The notes: generated by a model not told the origin, from the letters alone. A stretch of 47,656 nucleotides of DNA from Gammaproteobacteria bacterium (GCA_026196275.1 JAPHTQ010000006.1:1-47656), one strand, 5' to 3'. Numbered from the stretch's first letter, positions 8,375-17,165 are shown. Made by a program: numbers and translations.

Positions 8375-9280
8375 CTAACCTCGCGGATGGTGCATCGCGT
8401 GCAGACTCTTCAACCTCTCACGCGCTACATGGGTATAGATCTGCGTCGTGGAGAGACTGCTGTGACCCAACAACAGCTGAACCACTCGCAGGTCTGCCCC
8501 GTGGTTGAGAAGGTGCGTGGCAAAGGCGTGGCGCAGGGTGTGGGGCGAGAGGGGCTTGTCGATCTGCGCCTTTAGTGCATAACGTTTGATCAACTGCCAG
8601 AACGCCTGCCGACTCATCGCCGTACCTCGACGGCTGGGAAACAGCACCTCACTCTGCCGTGCACCGAGCAGCACCCCGCGCGCCTCACGCAGATAGCGCT
8701 CCAGCCAGTTCAGTGCCTCCTCGCCGAGCGGCACCAGTCTCTCCTTGTTGCCTTTGCCGATGATCTTGACCAGCCCCTGCTGCAGATTCACCTGAGGCAG
8801 CAGCAACGAGACCAGTTCGGTAACCCGCAAGCCGCTGGCGTAGAGCACCTCAAGCATGGCCCGATCCCGAAGGCCCAGCGCCTCAGCGGTCAGCGGCGCC
8901 GCCAGCAGACGTTCCACCTCCTCCTCGGTGAGCGATTTGGGCAAAGAGCGCCCGAGTTTCGGTGCCTCGATACGGGCACTGGGATCCTCCTCCAGCAGCC
9001 GCTCACGCACCAAGTAGCGGTAGAAGCGGCGCAGGCTGGAGAGCAGGCGGGCACTGGAACGTGGACTGGCCCCCTGCTCCACTCGCTGCTGTAGATAATA
9101 GAGTAGATCGTGCCGGGCCGCGGCATGCAGATCGAGCCCTTTTTCCTGCAGCCACAGGGAGAGCGCCTGCAGATCGCTACGATAGGCCGAGAGGGTATTC
9201 TCACTCAACCCCCGTTCCAGCCAGAGCGCATCGAGAAACCGCTCCACCAGCGCCTCATCTTTTTCAAGCATAGCCTTCAT
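8375..9280 (-). CDS. xerD: Tyrosine recombinase XerD
   Basis: Resolves chromosome dimers at dif together with XerC and FtsK. The 301-residue protein has an N-terminal SAM-like DNA-binding domain and the full catalytic set: Arg in SGLRVTEL, Lys in GKGNKERLVPL, HTLRHAFATHLL, and LLGHSSLSTTQIYTHV with the Tyr nucleophile. The C-terminal sequence LKSLHAMHHPRG is XerD-like rather than XerC-like. Two starts are possible, ATG 9280 and ATG 9271; the latter overlaps the ogt stop (TGA 9264-9266) by only eight bases, and both starts imply translational coupling to ogt. Adjacency to dsbC supports XerD over XerC. Confidence 0.93.
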   Translation of the reverse strand: MKAMLEKDEALVERFLDALWLERGLSENTLSAYRSDLQALSLWLQEKGLDLHAAARHDLLYYLQQRVEQGASPRSSARLLSSLRRFYRYLVRERLLEEDPSARIEAPKLGRSLPKSLTEEEVERLLAAPLTAEALGLRDRAMLEVLYASGLRVTELVSLLLPQVNLQQGLVKIIGKGNKERLVPLGEEALNWLERYLREARGVLLGARQSEVLFPSRRGTAMSRQAFWQLIKRYALKAQIDKPLSPHTLRHAFATHLLNHGADLRVVQLLLGHSSLSTTQIYTHVARERLKSLHAMHHPRG

Positions 9281-9734
9281 GCTGCAACAACCACTGCTTT
9301 ATTTCCACCGCCTCTCCACGGCTCTGTCCCAGGTAGCCGCCCGGGCCATTGGCAGCCACCACCCGGTGACAGGGGATCAGCAGTGGTAGCGGATTGGCCC
9401 GACAGGCGCCGGCCACGGCACGGGCAGAGGAGTCAAGCCGGCACGCCAGTTCACCGTAGGTAGAAACCTGGCCGTAGGGGATACGCCGCAGTTCATCCCA
9501 GACCCTCTGCTGAAAGGGGGTACCCGTGGCGTGTAATGGCAGCGGCCGCTGCGGCACTTGCCCGTCCAGGTAACGCTGCAGCGCAGCCACCGCCGCAGCG
9601 GCCGGCGTGGTAACAAAGGGCGCCTGCCAGCGGAAGAGAAAATCGATCCCGGCCAGTCGCCCCCGCACAAGCGTTAGACCGAGGGAAGGGATCCCGGGAA
9701 TGGGAGAGTCGATCACGGCCTGGTAAGCAGGCAT
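9264..9734 (-). CDS. ogt: Methylated-DNA--protein-cysteine methyltransferase
   Basis: Removes O6-alkyl groups from guanine by irreversible transfer to its own cysteine. The protein has 156 residues from the ATG at 9734. The C-terminal domain is complete: TPFQQRVWDELRRIPYGQVSTYGELA (helix-turn-helix region), the active-site PCHRVV, and GPGGYLGQ. The N-terminal domain is short and lacks Ada-type Zn-cysteines, so it is an Ogt or MGMT type rather than full Ada. The frame continues upstream into the preceding gene, but ATG 9734, four bases after that gene's stop and preceded by a weak AAGAG, gives the usual length. It sits between an exported TPR-like protein and xerD. Confidence 0.88.
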   Translation of the reverse strand: MPAYQAVIDSPIPGIPSLGLTLVRGRLAGIDFLFRWQAPFVTTPAAAAVAALQRYLDGQVPQRPLPLHATGTPFQQRVWDELRRIPYGQVSTYGELACRLDSSARAVAGACRANPLPLLIPCHRVVAANGPGGYLGQSRGEAVEIKQWLLQHEGYA

Positions 9735-9738
9735 GCTC

Positions 9739-11580
9739 TTAGTTTGCACCGGCCTGACGCATTCGCACCTCCTCCAGTGCACGGCGCAACACTGCACGGC
9801 GCTCCGGCTGCTCGGTCACCCGCAGAAGCTGGCTGTAGATATACGCGGCATCCGCCAGCATGCCGCCCCGCGCCAGGCTCTCTGCGGCCTTGTAGCGCGA
9901 AGTCTGGGCCCAGGGATCCATACTCGCCATATCGATAAGAGTCGCAGACTGCAGGTAGAGCCGTGCCGCCGCGACAGGATCTTGCTGGGCCACACGGGAG
10001 TCCGCCATCCAGAACAACAGCTCACGACGCAGCTGGAGATCCGGCACGCGCTGGTATAGCTCGGCCAGCAAACTGTAGGCAACTGTATGCTCACCAACAG
10101 TCTGCAGGTCAAACAGCAACTGAATCAGTTGATCCCGCTGTTTCTTGTCAAGCGAGGTCACCTCCGGCAGCAGCTGGCGCAGCAGTGCCTCGGTTGAAGC
10201 ATAATCAGCGGCAAGGATGAAGACCTTGGCCCGGCGCATCTGCCAGGCGAAGCGGGCTGTGTTATCCGGCGGCTCCGGGAGCTGCTGCAGCAGTTGCGAT
10301 GCCATCGGCAGATCACCGTCACGGATCGCCTGATCCACCAACAGATAGGCCACCCCGGCCGGCAGCCTAGTCGCCTTCGGATAGCGACTGCTGTGCAAAA
10401 AGAGCTGCTGCACCACCGCCATGCCATTCTCCTGCGCCTGCAACAAACCGGCCAGTTCCAGCGCAGCCTGTTCCCGTACAACGTCGCTCTGGGCCTGTTG
10501 AGACAGCAGTGCATAGAGCGAGTGTTTGCGCACGGGATAACGCTGGCCGGTCTCCTCGGCAAGCTTCAACCAGGCGGCATCATTGCCGATCAGCAATTGC
10601 TCCCGGTTACCCACAGCCGAGGCATAGGCCTCGTAGCTCTCCCACAACAGGTCGACCCTGAAGGCAAACAGTTCGTTCCACTCCTCAAGCGGTGCCGGCA
10701 AACGATACCACTGCTCCAGCGCAAGAATAAGCAAAGCCGGCTCATCGGCGGCCAGGGCCGCCTCGGCCATGGCACCGTAGTGCAGATACTGCTGCAACGG
10801 GGAGTCTTTCTCCAGTGCAGGGGTATCGCGTATTTCGCGCAGGAGCTTGTCGGCAGGCTCCCCGCTTCGCAGCCGTGCCAGCCACCACAGCCGCTCGGCG
10901 GTACGATCCCGGCGATTCCCCTCAAGCAGGGAACGGGCTTCAGCTGCATGCCCGCTGGCCAGCAGGATGCGGGCTCTTATCAGCACCGACTCACTACCAT
11001 CCTGTCCGTAATCCTGCTGATAGCGCAACATCGCCACATAGGCATCGGTCACCCGTCCCTCGTGGAGATAGCTCTGCATCACCAGCTGGCGCCACTGGGA
11101 AAGCTCCACAGAAATCTCTTCGTCCGCGCCCCACAACAGGCCGCGCAACAGTTGCCTGGATTGGGCAGGTTGTCCGCTCAGAAGCAGCGCACGGGAACGG
11201 CGGGTCTGCACCCACTGGTTGAAGTCGGCCGGTAACCCCTCCGGCAATCCGGCCAGATGCTGCGCCAGCGTCTGCCAGTCGCCCCGCTGTTCCATAATGC
11301 GCACCCGCATCCGCTCCCAACGCAGCCATTGAGTGTCACCCCTGGCATATTCCGGCTGGTTTTCCTCCAGCAGTTTCAGCGCCAGCTCTGCTGCGCCCCC
11401 CTTTGCCAGGCTGGCAATTTCATTCAGCTCCTCCGCCGTGGCGGCCACCGGCTGGACCAGCATGAGCAACAGGCAGAGATAAAAAAAACGGACACCAACG
11501 CAGCGCTGGTATCCGCTTGTTCTTCCGCCATTCGAGTGCTGGAGCATGCGCTGCAACATCGAGCTCATCAGGCGTAGCAC
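9739..11580 (-). CDS. Exported alpha-helical TPR-like protein of unknown function
   Basis: 613 residues from a GTG at 11580; an ATG at 11568 is also possible. After a basic N-region, a hydrophobic stretch (FFYLCLLLMLV) ends in PVAATA, which looks like a cleavable signal peptide, so the protein is probably periplasmic. The remainder is helical with many A/L/R-rich repeats of TPR or HAT spacing, for example GQPAQSRQLLRGLL, GHAAEARSLLEG and GGMLADAAYIYSQLL. I recognise no catalytic motif. It begins 11 bases after rplS, so it is read from the rpsP operon, and ogt follows four bases later. A scaffolding role in envelope assembly is conceivable but not shown. Confidence 0.75.
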   Translation of the reverse strand: MLRLMSSMLQRMLQHSNGGRTSGYQRCVGVRFFYLCLLLMLVQPVAATAEELNEIASLAKGGAAELALKLLEENQPEYARGDTQWLRWERMRVRIMEQRGDWQTLAQHLAGLPEGLPADFNQWVQTRRSRALLLSGQPAQSRQLLRGLLWGADEEISVELSQWRQLVMQSYLHEGRVTDAYVAMLRYQQDYGQDGSESVLIRARILLASGHAAEARSLLEGNRRDRTAERLWWLARLRSGEPADKLLREIRDTPALEKDSPLQQYLHYGAMAEAALAADEPALLILALEQWYRLPAPLEEWNELFAFRVDLLWESYEAYASAVGNREQLLIGNDAAWLKLAEETGQRYPVRKHSLYALLSQQAQSDVVREQAALELAGLLQAQENGMAVVQQLFLHSSRYPKATRLPAGVAYLLVDQAIRDGDLPMASQLLQQLPEPPDNTARFAWQMRRAKVFILAADYASTEALLRQLLPEVTSLDKKQRDQLIQLLFDLQTVGEHTVAYSLLAELYQRVPDLQLRRELLFWMADSRVAQQDPVAAARLYLQSATLIDMASMDPWAQTSRYKAAESLARGGMLADAAYIYSQLLRVTEQPERRAVLRRALEEVRMRQAGAN

Positions 11581-11591
11581 ACCTGTACGGT

Positions 11592-11936
11592 TTAGAGCTT
11601 TTCCTTGATACGTGCCGCCTTGCCGGTACGACCACGCAGGTAGTAGAGCTTGGCGCGACGAACGTCACCGCGACGCTTGACCTGAATGGAATCGATAGCG
11701 GGGCTGTAGGTCTGGAAAACGCGCTCAACGCCTTCGCCGTGGGACATCTTGCGCACGGTGAAAGCGGAGTTCAGACCGCGGTTACGCTTGCTGATAACTA
11801 CGCCTTCAAAGGCCTGCAAACGCTCACGGCTGCCTTCCTTTACCTTAACCTGAACCACCAAGGTATCGCCCGGACCGAATTCCGGTACCTCACGGTTCAT
11901 CTGCTCAGCTTCGAGTTGGTCGATGATGTTGCTCAT
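11592..11936 (-). CDS. rplS: 50S ribosomal protein bL19
   Basis: A component of the large subunit at the 30S interface. The 114-residue protein has the bL19 pattern: N-terminal [13 protein letters not shown], then [57 protein letters not shown] and a basic end [19 protein letters not shown]. Length is normal. It is the last of the four classic rpsP-rimM-trmD-rplS genes; here the operon seems to run on into an exported TPR-like protein, ogt, xerD and beyond. Confidence 0.97.
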   Translation of the reverse strand: MSNIIDQLEAEQMNREVPEFGPGDTLVVQVKVKEGSRERLQAFEGVVISKRNRGLNSAFTVRKMSHGEGVERVFQTYSPAIDSIQVKRRGDVRRAKLYYLRGRTGKAARIKEKL

Positions 11937-11979
11937 TACAAAACTCCCGGAAAAAGTCCGTCAATTATACACCGAAAAT

Positions 11980-12723
11980 CTAAATCTGTTCATACTCATG
12001 GATGAATTCCTGCAGCAAACGCCGCTGTTCCTCATCCAGTTCCACTCTGTCCAGTAACTCCGGCCGTCGCAGCCAGGTCCTGCCCAGCGCCTGCTTGCGG
12101 CGCCAGCGTGCAATCGCCGCATGGTCACCGCTCAGCAGCACCGCCGGCACCGGCAACTGCCCAAACTGCTCGGGCCGGGTGTAGTGAGGGCAGTCGAGCA
12201 GTCCGTCACTAAAGGAGTCCTGCTCGGCCGAATCCTCGTGCCCAAGGGCGCCAGGCAACAGGCGCGTCACCGCATCGATCACCACCATGGCGGCCAACTC
12301 ACCACCGCTCAGGACGTAATCGCCGATGGACCACTCTTCATCCACCTCGGTCTCGATAAGGCGCTCGTCCACGCCCTCATAGCGACCGGCAATTAACACC
12401 AGATGCGGGTACTGCGCCAGCTCCTGCACCCCAGCCTGGTCCAGCGGTCTGCCCTGCGGTGAGAGATAGACCACATGGCTGCGAGCCGGGTGTGCCGCAC
12501 GCGCCTTATGGATCGCATCGCGTAGCGGCTGTACTTTCATCAGCATCCCGGGGCCACCACCATAGGGGCGGTCATCCACGGTGCGGTGCCGGTCATGGGT
12601 GAAATCCCGCGGATTCCACAAACCCAGCTCCGCGATCCCCCGCTCCAGTGCCCGGCCGGTAATGCCGTAATCGGCAAGCGCCTCGAACATCGGCGGGAAC
12701 AGCGTTACCACATCGAAGCGCAC
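11980..12723 (-). CDS. trmD: tRNA (guanine-N1-)-methyltransferase TrmD
   Basis: Methylates G37 of tRNAs reading CUN, CCN and CGG codons, using SAM, to prevent +1 frameshifts. The 247-residue protein has the SPOUT trefoil-knot features: [37 protein letters not shown], and the knot sequence [26 protein letters not shown]. The start is GTG at 12723 with AGGGGG upstream, a site that overlaps the rimM stop codon region (TAG at 12734-12736), so the two are probably coupled. The tRNA-Leu(CAG) encoded later in this window is a likely substrate. Confidence 0.97.
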   Translation of the reverse strand: MRFDVVTLFPPMFEALADYGITGRALERGIAELGLWNPRDFTHDRHRTVDDRPYGGGPGMLMKVQPLRDAIHKARAAHPARSHVVYLSPQGRPLDQAGVQELAQYPHLVLIAGRYEGVDERLIETEVDEEWSIGDYVLSGGELAAMVVIDAVTRLLPGALGHEDSAEQDSFSDGLLDCPHYTRPEQFGQLPVPAVLLSGDHAAIARWRRKQALGRTWLRRPELLDRVELDEEQRRLLQEFIHEYEQI

Positions 12724-12733
12724 CGGGAGCCCC

Positions 12734-13252
12734 CTAAAAGTCCGGGTCCCAATCGACCGTCATTTCGCCCTGTTCCAGGTCGATGTCGGTCACGAACTGC
12801 CCCTGTACGAAAGGTATCAGGCGCTCTTCACTCCCCTGCTTGACCACCAGCACGTCGTTGGCACCGGTCTCCAGCAGATGGCTGACCTCGCCCAGCTCAA
12901 CGCCGTCGAGATTACGCACCCTGAGCCCCTGCAGATCGGCCCAGTAGTACTCGCCGGCTGCGGCTCCAGGCAACTGCTCACGATGAATGGCCACTGTGCT
13001 GGTCATCAGCTCCGCGGCCGCATCGCGGTCACTACACCCTTCCAGCTTGGCCACCACCCCCTTGCCCTGGGTTCTGCCGGCCTCCAGGGTGAAGGGCTGC
13101 CAGCTGCCACCGCGTTCCAGATACCAGGTGGCATAATTAAGGATGTTCTCGCGCGGCTGGGTATGGGAGTAAACCTTGACCCAGCCACGCACACCGTATA
13201 GACCGGCTATCCGGCCCACCACGATATAGTCATCACTGCTGTTACGTCTCAT
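12734..13252 (-). CDS. rimM: 16S rRNA processing protein RimM
   Basis: Assists maturation of the 30S head by binding uS19 and the 3' domain of 16S rRNA. The 172-residue protein has the N-terminal RimM barrel ([28 protein letters not shown]) and the C-terminal PRC barrel ([11 protein letters not shown], then [17 protein letters not shown] and RLIPFV). Length and order are normal for the family. It lies between rpsP and trmD, as in most gammaproteobacteria. Confidence 0.96.
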   Translation of the reverse strand: MRRNSSDDYIVVGRIAGLYGVRGWVKVYSHTQPRENILNYATWYLERGGSWQPFTLEAGRTQGKGVVAKLEGCSDRDAAAELMTSTVAIHREQLPGAAAGEYYWADLQGLRVRNLDGVELGEVSHLLETGANDVLVVKQGSEERLIPFVQGQFVTDIDLEQGEMTVDWDPDF

Positions 13253-13298
13253 CGCCGTCCACGCCCCGTCCTCCGGGCAGGACGACGGGACAACGTCT

Positions 13299-13538
13299 TC
13301 AGGCCTTGGCCTTCAGCAGACTGGCTACACGGTCAGAGGCCTGGGCACCCTGGGAGAGCCAGTAATCGACGCGCTCACGATCAACGCGCAGACGCTCTTC
13401 GTTACCACGGGCTACCGGGTTGAAAAAGCCCAGACGCTCGATGAAACGGCCGTCACGACGGTTGCGGCTGTCGGTGACAACGATCTGATAAAAAGGACGC
13501 TTTTTCGCGCCTCCGCGAGCCATACGGATGGTTACCAT
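13299..13538 (-). CDS. rpsP: 30S ribosomal protein bS16
   Basis: A small-subunit protein needed for 30S assembly. It has 79 residues with the bS16 signature near the N-terminus ([20 protein letters not shown]), then [19 protein letters not shown] and [23 protein letters not shown]. It is first in the rpsP-rimM-trmD-rplS operon. The upstream region has a possible -10 (TACAAT) and a strong leader hairpin, and beyond them a foldback element that separates it from ffh. Confidence 0.97.
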   Translation of the reverse strand: MVTIRMARGGAKKRPFYQIVVTDSRNRRDGRFIERLGFFNPVARGNEERLRVDRERVDYWLSQGAQASDRVASLLKAKA

Positions 13539-13570
13539 GCCAGTAAATTCCTCGTCTTCACAAACAAACG

Positions 13571-13590
13571 GGGCCGCCCGACGGCGACCC
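13571..13590 (-). promoter_or_regulatory. Leader hairpin upstream of rpsP
   Basis: On the transcribed strand GGGTCGCC pairs with GGCGGCCC (one G-U pair) around a 4-nt loop, about 30 bases before the rpsP start region. It is followed by a T-rich but broken stretch (GTTTGTTTG), so it could attenuate or simply stabilise the leader. Confidence 0.4.
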
Positions 13591-13609
13591 TCTCAAGATT
13601 AAGCCCGCT

Positions 13610-13615
13610 ATTGTA
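13610..13615 (-). promoter_or_regulatory. Candidate -10 box for the rpsP operon
   Basis: TACAAT on the minus strand, about 75 bases before the rpsP start. No good -35 is visible at 16-18 bases; a run of pyrimidines lies there instead. Confidence 0.35.
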
Positions 13616-13660
13616 CGACGGAACGGGGCAAAAAGAAAACCCTCAAATCGCCTCTCTCCG

Positions 13661-13828
13661 CTAGCAGCCTGTCTGACTTGGGCGATCGTAGCGAGCATGG
13701 TGGGAGAACGAGGACAAATTTTCACGATTTTGACGCACATGGTGGTTCCATGTAAGGAAAAATCGGGGAAATTTGGACCATTCTCCCACCAGCGCAGTAG
13801 ATCAGTCCCAAGTCCGACAGGCTGCTAG
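13661..13828. mobile_element. MITE-like foldback element with CTAG flanks at the ffh stop
   Basis: A 160-bp near-perfect palindrome (13665-13824) flanked by CTAG on both sides (13661-13664 and 13825-13828). The outer arms match at 17 of 18 positions (CAGCCTGTC, one mismatch, GACTTGGG). Further paired blocks are TGGTGGGAGAA, CAAATTT, CGATTTT and ACATGG, and the centre is CATGGTGGTTCCATG. It holds no transposase. The 4-bp CTAG flanks fit a target-site duplication of the YTAR type made by some IS5-family elements, so a non-autonomous IS derivative is the best guess. The right-hand CTAG supplies the TAG stop of ffh. Confidence 0.75.
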
Positions 13829-15189
13829 AACGGCATCCCCGGCATCCCGCCGCCACCGCCCTTGAGGCCGCGCATCATCTTGGCCATACCGCCCTTTTTC
13901 ATCTTCTTCATCATCTTCTGCATCTGGGTAAATTGCTTGAGCAGGCGGTTCACATCCTGCACCTGGGTGCCCGAACCGTTGGCAATACGCCGTTTGCGCG
14001 AACCCTTGATGGTCTCCGGACGACGCCGCTCGCCGGGGGTCATGGAGTTGATAATCGCCTCAAGACGCTTGAACTCCTTATCGTTAACCTGGGATTTGGC
14101 CGCGTCGGGAATATTCGCCATCCCCGGCAACTTGTCCATCAGGGAGCCTACGCCACCGAGACTTTGCAACTGCTGCAGCTGGTCGCGAAAGTCCTCCAGA
14201 TCGAAGCCCTTGCCTTTTTTCAGCTTGCTGGCAAGCTGCTCGGCCTTCTTCCTGTCGACCTTCCCCTCCACCTCCTCTACCAGCGAGAGCACATCCCCCA
14301 TATCGAGGATACGCGAGGCCAGGCGATCAGGGTGAAACGGCTCAAGGGCTGTGCTCTTTTCACCCACGCCGAGGAATTTAATCGGCTTGCCGGTGATCTG
14401 GCGTACGGAGAGCGCGGCACCGCCGCGGGCGTCACCGTCTGTCTTGGTGAGGATGACGCCGGTGAGCGGCAGGGCATCGCCAAAGGCCTTGGCGGTATTG
14501 GCCGCATCCTGGCCGGTCATGCTATCGACTACGAAAAGGGTCTCGACGGGATTGATAGCGGCGTGTACGCGCTGGATCTCCTCCATCATTGCCTGGTCGA
14601 CATGCAGCCGACCGGCGGTATCGACCAGCACCACGTCGACATATTTCTTGCGCGCAGCATCCACCGCATTGCGGGCAATATCCACGGGGTCCTGCTCACC
14701 GCTGCTGGGGAAAAACTCCACCCCGACCTCGGCGGCAAGGGTTTCCAGCTGCTCTATCGCCGCAGGGCGATAGATATCGGCACTGACCACCAGAACCGAT
14801 TTTCCCCGCTTCTCCTTCAGCCAGCGGGCCAGTTTGCCGATACTGGTCGTTTTACCGGCACCCTGCAGGCCGGCGACCAGCACCACCGCGGGCGGTTGGG
14901 CGGCAAGATTGAGCTCCTCATTGGCCTCACCCATGAGGGTGATCAGCTCCTCATGAACGATCTTTACCAGCGCCTGGCCGGGGGTGAGACTCTCCATCAC
15001 CTCCTTGCCGACAGCACGCTGCTTGACGTGCTCGACAAAGTCCCGCACCACGGGAAGGGCGACATCGGCCTCAAGTAGCGCCATGCGCACCTCGCGCAGG
15101 GTGTCTTTGATGTTCTCCTCGCTGAGCCGGCCGCTACCGCGCAGATTACGCAGTGTCTGGCTCAGACGGGATGTCAGGCTTTCGAACAT
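13825..15189 (-). CDS. ffh: Signal recognition particle protein Ffh
   Basis: The SRP54 GTPase that binds 4.5S RNA and signal sequences of inner-membrane proteins and targets them to FtsY. From ATG 15189 it has 454 residues: N domain (MFESLTSRLSQTLRNLRG), G domain with GLQGAGKTT, DTAGRL, TKTDGDARGG and GVGEK, then the methionine-rich M domain (FTQMQKMMKKMKKGGMAKMMRGLKGG) ending GMPGMPF. The frame is open 11 codons further upstream, but ATG 15189 gives the canonical N-terminus. The TAG stop lies inside the CTAG flank of the adjoining foldback element, so the reading frame ends exactly where that element begins. Confidence 0.96.
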   Translation of the reverse strand: MFESLTSRLSQTLRNLRGSGRLSEENIKDTLREVRMALLEADVALPVVRDFVEHVKQRAVGKEVMESLTPGQALVKIVHEELITLMGEANEELNLAAQPPAVVLVAGLQGAGKTTSIGKLARWLKEKRGKSVLVVSADIYRPAAIEQLETLAAEVGVEFFPSSGEQDPVDIARNAVDAARKKYVDVVLVDTAGRLHVDQAMMEEIQRVHAAINPVETLFVVDSMTGQDAANTAKAFGDALPLTGVILTKTDGDARGGAALSVRQITGKPIKFLGVGEKSTALEPFHPDRLASRILDMGDVLSLVEEVEGKVDRKKAEQLASKLKKGKGFDLEDFRDQLQQLQSLGGVGSLMDKLPGMANIPDAAKSQVNDKEFKRLEAIINSMTPGERRRPETIKGSRKRRIANGSGTQVQDVNRLLKQFTQMQKMMKKMKKGGMAKMMRGLKGGGGGMPGMPF

Positions 15190-15221
15190 AACAACAGAGA
15201 ATCCTGTGATAAAAGTGGACA

Positions 15222-15238
15222 ACCGTACTCTGTACGGT
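15222..15238 (-). promoter_or_regulatory. Small hairpin in the ffh leader
   Basis: ACCGTAC pairs with GTACGGT around a 3-nt loop, some 30 bases before the ffh start. There is no T-run, so it is not a terminator. Confidence 0.35.
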
Positions 15239-15266
15239 CGGGGGTGCTACCTGTGTAGCGGGGAGT

Positions 15267-15297
15267 ATTATAACGCCAATACCTCCCCTCCTGTCAG
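15267..15297 (-). promoter_or_regulatory. Candidate ffh promoter
   Basis: The minus strand has a consensus -10 TATAAT (15267-15272). The best -35, CTGACA (15292-15297), is 19 bases away, longer than ideal. It overlaps the 3' end of the metallo-hydrolase gene. Confidence 0.45.
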
Positions 15298-16035
15298 GTG
15301 CGAAAGGGGCCGATCCTCGATCAGACGGCGACACTCCTGAAAAATCATCTCCTCCTCACCCGGCTTGGCATGAGTCAGATAGATGTGCGGGTTGTGCTTG
15401 AGCTTCTGCAAGTCATCCGCCAGTAGCTGCGGGCAGTAGTGTCGTGACATCTCGCACATTGCCAGTTCGGCACTGGAGAAAGCCGCTTCGATGATCAGGT
15501 GATCCAGCCGTTCCAGACTGTTCAGTCCCTGCCAGAGGGTTTCATTGGTCGTGGTATCGCCACTGAAGGCAAATACACCGCCGGGATATTCGACCACATA
15601 GGCGACCGTCGGCACAAGGTGGTTGACCGGGATCATACTAAAACGGGCACTGCCCACGGTTTCGTACTGCCCGGGTCTCATCGGCTGATACACCATCACC
15701 GGGAAATCGGCATTGGGCAGGCTGGAAAAATCGGGCCAGATAATATTGTTGAAGATGTGATCCTGCAGTGCCTTGAGCGTATGCGGTAAGCCGTGAATGA
15801 TCACCGGCTGCTCCAGTGAATCAAAGACACTGTCGATCAGCAGCGGGATCATGTGAATATGATCCAGGTGGGAATGGCTAAGAAAGATATGGCGGATTTT
15901 CGCCATCTCATCCAGCTCCAGATCGGCCACACCACTGCCGGCATCGATAAGCACATCGTCACCCAGCAGGAATGACGTGGTGCGCCGCCCGTCACCACCG
16001 ATACCACCACTACAACCAAGTACCCTCAAATCCAT
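15268..16035 (-). CDS. Class II cyclic-nucleotide phosphodiesterase-like metallo-beta-lactamase-fold hydrolase
   Basis: 255 residues from ATG 16035, which has GGAG seven bases upstream; an ATG eight codons earlier lacks such a site. It shows the metallo-beta-lactamase fold: LRVLGCSGGIGG at the N-terminus, the zinc motif LSHSHLDH, and later FSGDTTTN and YLTHAKPG, which supply the remaining ligands. This layout matches class II 3',5'-cyclic nucleotide phosphodiesterases (the CpdP or PDE1 group), so cAMP or cGMP is the likely substrate, but related hydrolases act on other esters. No signal peptide is visible, so it is probably cytoplasmic. It stands upstream of ffh on the same strand and divergent from ypjD. 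Confidence 0.8.
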   Translation of the reverse strand: MDLRVLGCSGGIGGDGRRTTSFLLGDDVLIDAGSGVADLELDEMAKIRHIFLSHSHLDHIHMIPLLIDSVFDSLEQPVIIHGLPHTLKALQDHIFNNIIWPDFSSLPNADFPVMVYQPMRPGQYETVGSARFSMIPVNHLVPTVAYVVEYPGGVFAFSGDTTTNETLWQGLNSLERLDHLIIEAAFSSAELAMCEMSRHYCPQLLADDLQKLKHNPHIYLTHAKPGEEEMIFQECRRLIEDRPLSHLTGGEVLAL

Positions 16036-16358
16036 CCAGGTTCTCCACACCTTGTCCATGATGCAATATCAGGCTGCCCTTCCCGAACAACATTGCCACA
16101 CTATTCGGCATCATAATGTCGGCGTCGACAAGCAACGTGCCGCTACCACTATGCCATCAGGTTAACCCATGCCTTATAACCCGTCCAGAATCCATTGTCC
16201 CATCAAACAGTTATATTAAAAACCATAACCATCACAATTTGTACCATAGGAACTTCCAAAACACTTCAGCTTAGCACTGCAATTAGCGAACGTTAGCACT
16301 TCACCCTCCCGTCCGCTTGTGCGAACATTGCAGCTGACAACATCGACACGGAATCCGC
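16036..16358. other. Divergent intergenic region between the metallo-hydrolase gene and ypjD
   Basis: About 320 AT-richer bases without a gene. Three TTAGC-starting units lie about one helical turn apart (16271-16278, 16283-16290, 16293-16300); the outer two are identical (TTAGCACT). An AT-rich stretch at about 16208-16250 could hold promoters, but I see no convincing -35/-10 pair. Confidence 0.4.
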
Positions 16359-17165
16359 ATGAAGGTATTACTTCCGATACTGAGCATCACCCTCTACAGC
16401 GTTGCCGCATTCCTGCTGCTGCGCCGGCTGGCTGCCGGGATTGAGGCCGGGAAGAGCTCAAAGTCGCTGACCCTGGGCCTTGGGCTGAGCGCCGCGTTGT
16501 TACACGTTATCCTGCTCAACAATCTGATACCCTCGCCACAGGGACTGAATCTGGGTTTTTTCCATGTCCTCTCCCTGACCAGTTGGCTGGCTGCCGTAAT
16601 GGTCCTTCTCTCGGCGATCAGACAACCGATTGAGAACCTGGCTATCGTGGTATTGCCCTTTGCTGCCCTTGCCCTGCTGCTGCAAAACATCAATCCCGGC
16701 GGCGACACACATCTGGTGATTCCCGCATCCGGGCTGAGGGTCCATATCCTCCTCTCCATTCTCTCATACAGCCTGCTGGCTATTGCCGCCCTGCAGGCAC
16801 TGCTGCTGGCGGTACAGAACACACAGCTGCGTAACCGCCACCCCGGTGGATTCATCCGCGCACTACCGCCGTTGGAGACCATGGAGCGGCTGCTGTTCCA
16901 GATGATCGCTCTGGGCTATATCCTGCTCAGCCTCTCCCTACTCAGTGGCGCTGCCTTCATCAACGATATCTTTGCCCAGCACCTGGTGCATAAAACTGTT
17001 CTCTCTATCGCCGCCTGGATGGTCTTTGCCATACTGCTATGGGGGCGCTGGCGTTACGGCTGGCGGGGGCGCATTGCCATTCGCTGGACTCTGCTTGGCT
17101 TTGCCGTGCTGATGATGGCCTATTTCGGCAGTAAGCTGGTACTGGAACTGATACTGCACCGCTAA
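16359..17165 (+). CDS. ypjD: YpjD/CcsA-like inner-membrane protein (cytochrome c assembly family)
   Basis: 268 residues with about eight predicted membrane segments. It contains the region GLRVHILLSILSYSLLAIAALQALLLA and a second His near AQHLVHKTVLSIAAWMVFAILLWGRWRYGWRGR, which match the CcsA/CcmC/HemX superfamily of haem-handling proteins. The family name comes from E. coli YpjD, whose gene is also beside ffh and a corB-type gene, exactly as here. The substrate is not established; a role in haem or cytochrome c biogenesis, or in supporting the neighbouring transporter, is inference. The start is ATG 16359 with a GGAA just upstream. Confidence 0.88.
   Translation: MKVLLPILSITLYSVAAFLLLRRLAAGIEAGKSSKSLTLGLGLSAALLHVILLNNLIPSPQGLNLGFFHVLSLTSWLAAVMVLLSAIRQPIENLAIVVLPFAALALLLQNINPGGDTHLVIPASGLRVHILLSILSYSLLAIAALQALLLAVQNTQLRNRHPGGFIRALPPLETMERLLFQMIALGYILLSLSLLSGAAFINDIFAQHLVHKTVLSIAAWMVFAILLWGRWRYGWRGRIAIRWTLLGFAVLMMAYFGSKLVLELILHR

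Noticed and set aside
13558-13740. 60-codon frame covering half of the foldback element
   Set aside because: Sequence is explained by the palindrome and the rpsP leader; no transposase similarity.
13933-15078. Plus-strand frame of 381 codons opposite ffh
   Set aside because: Antisense to the conserved SRP54 GTPase; no recognisable domain or ribosome-binding site.
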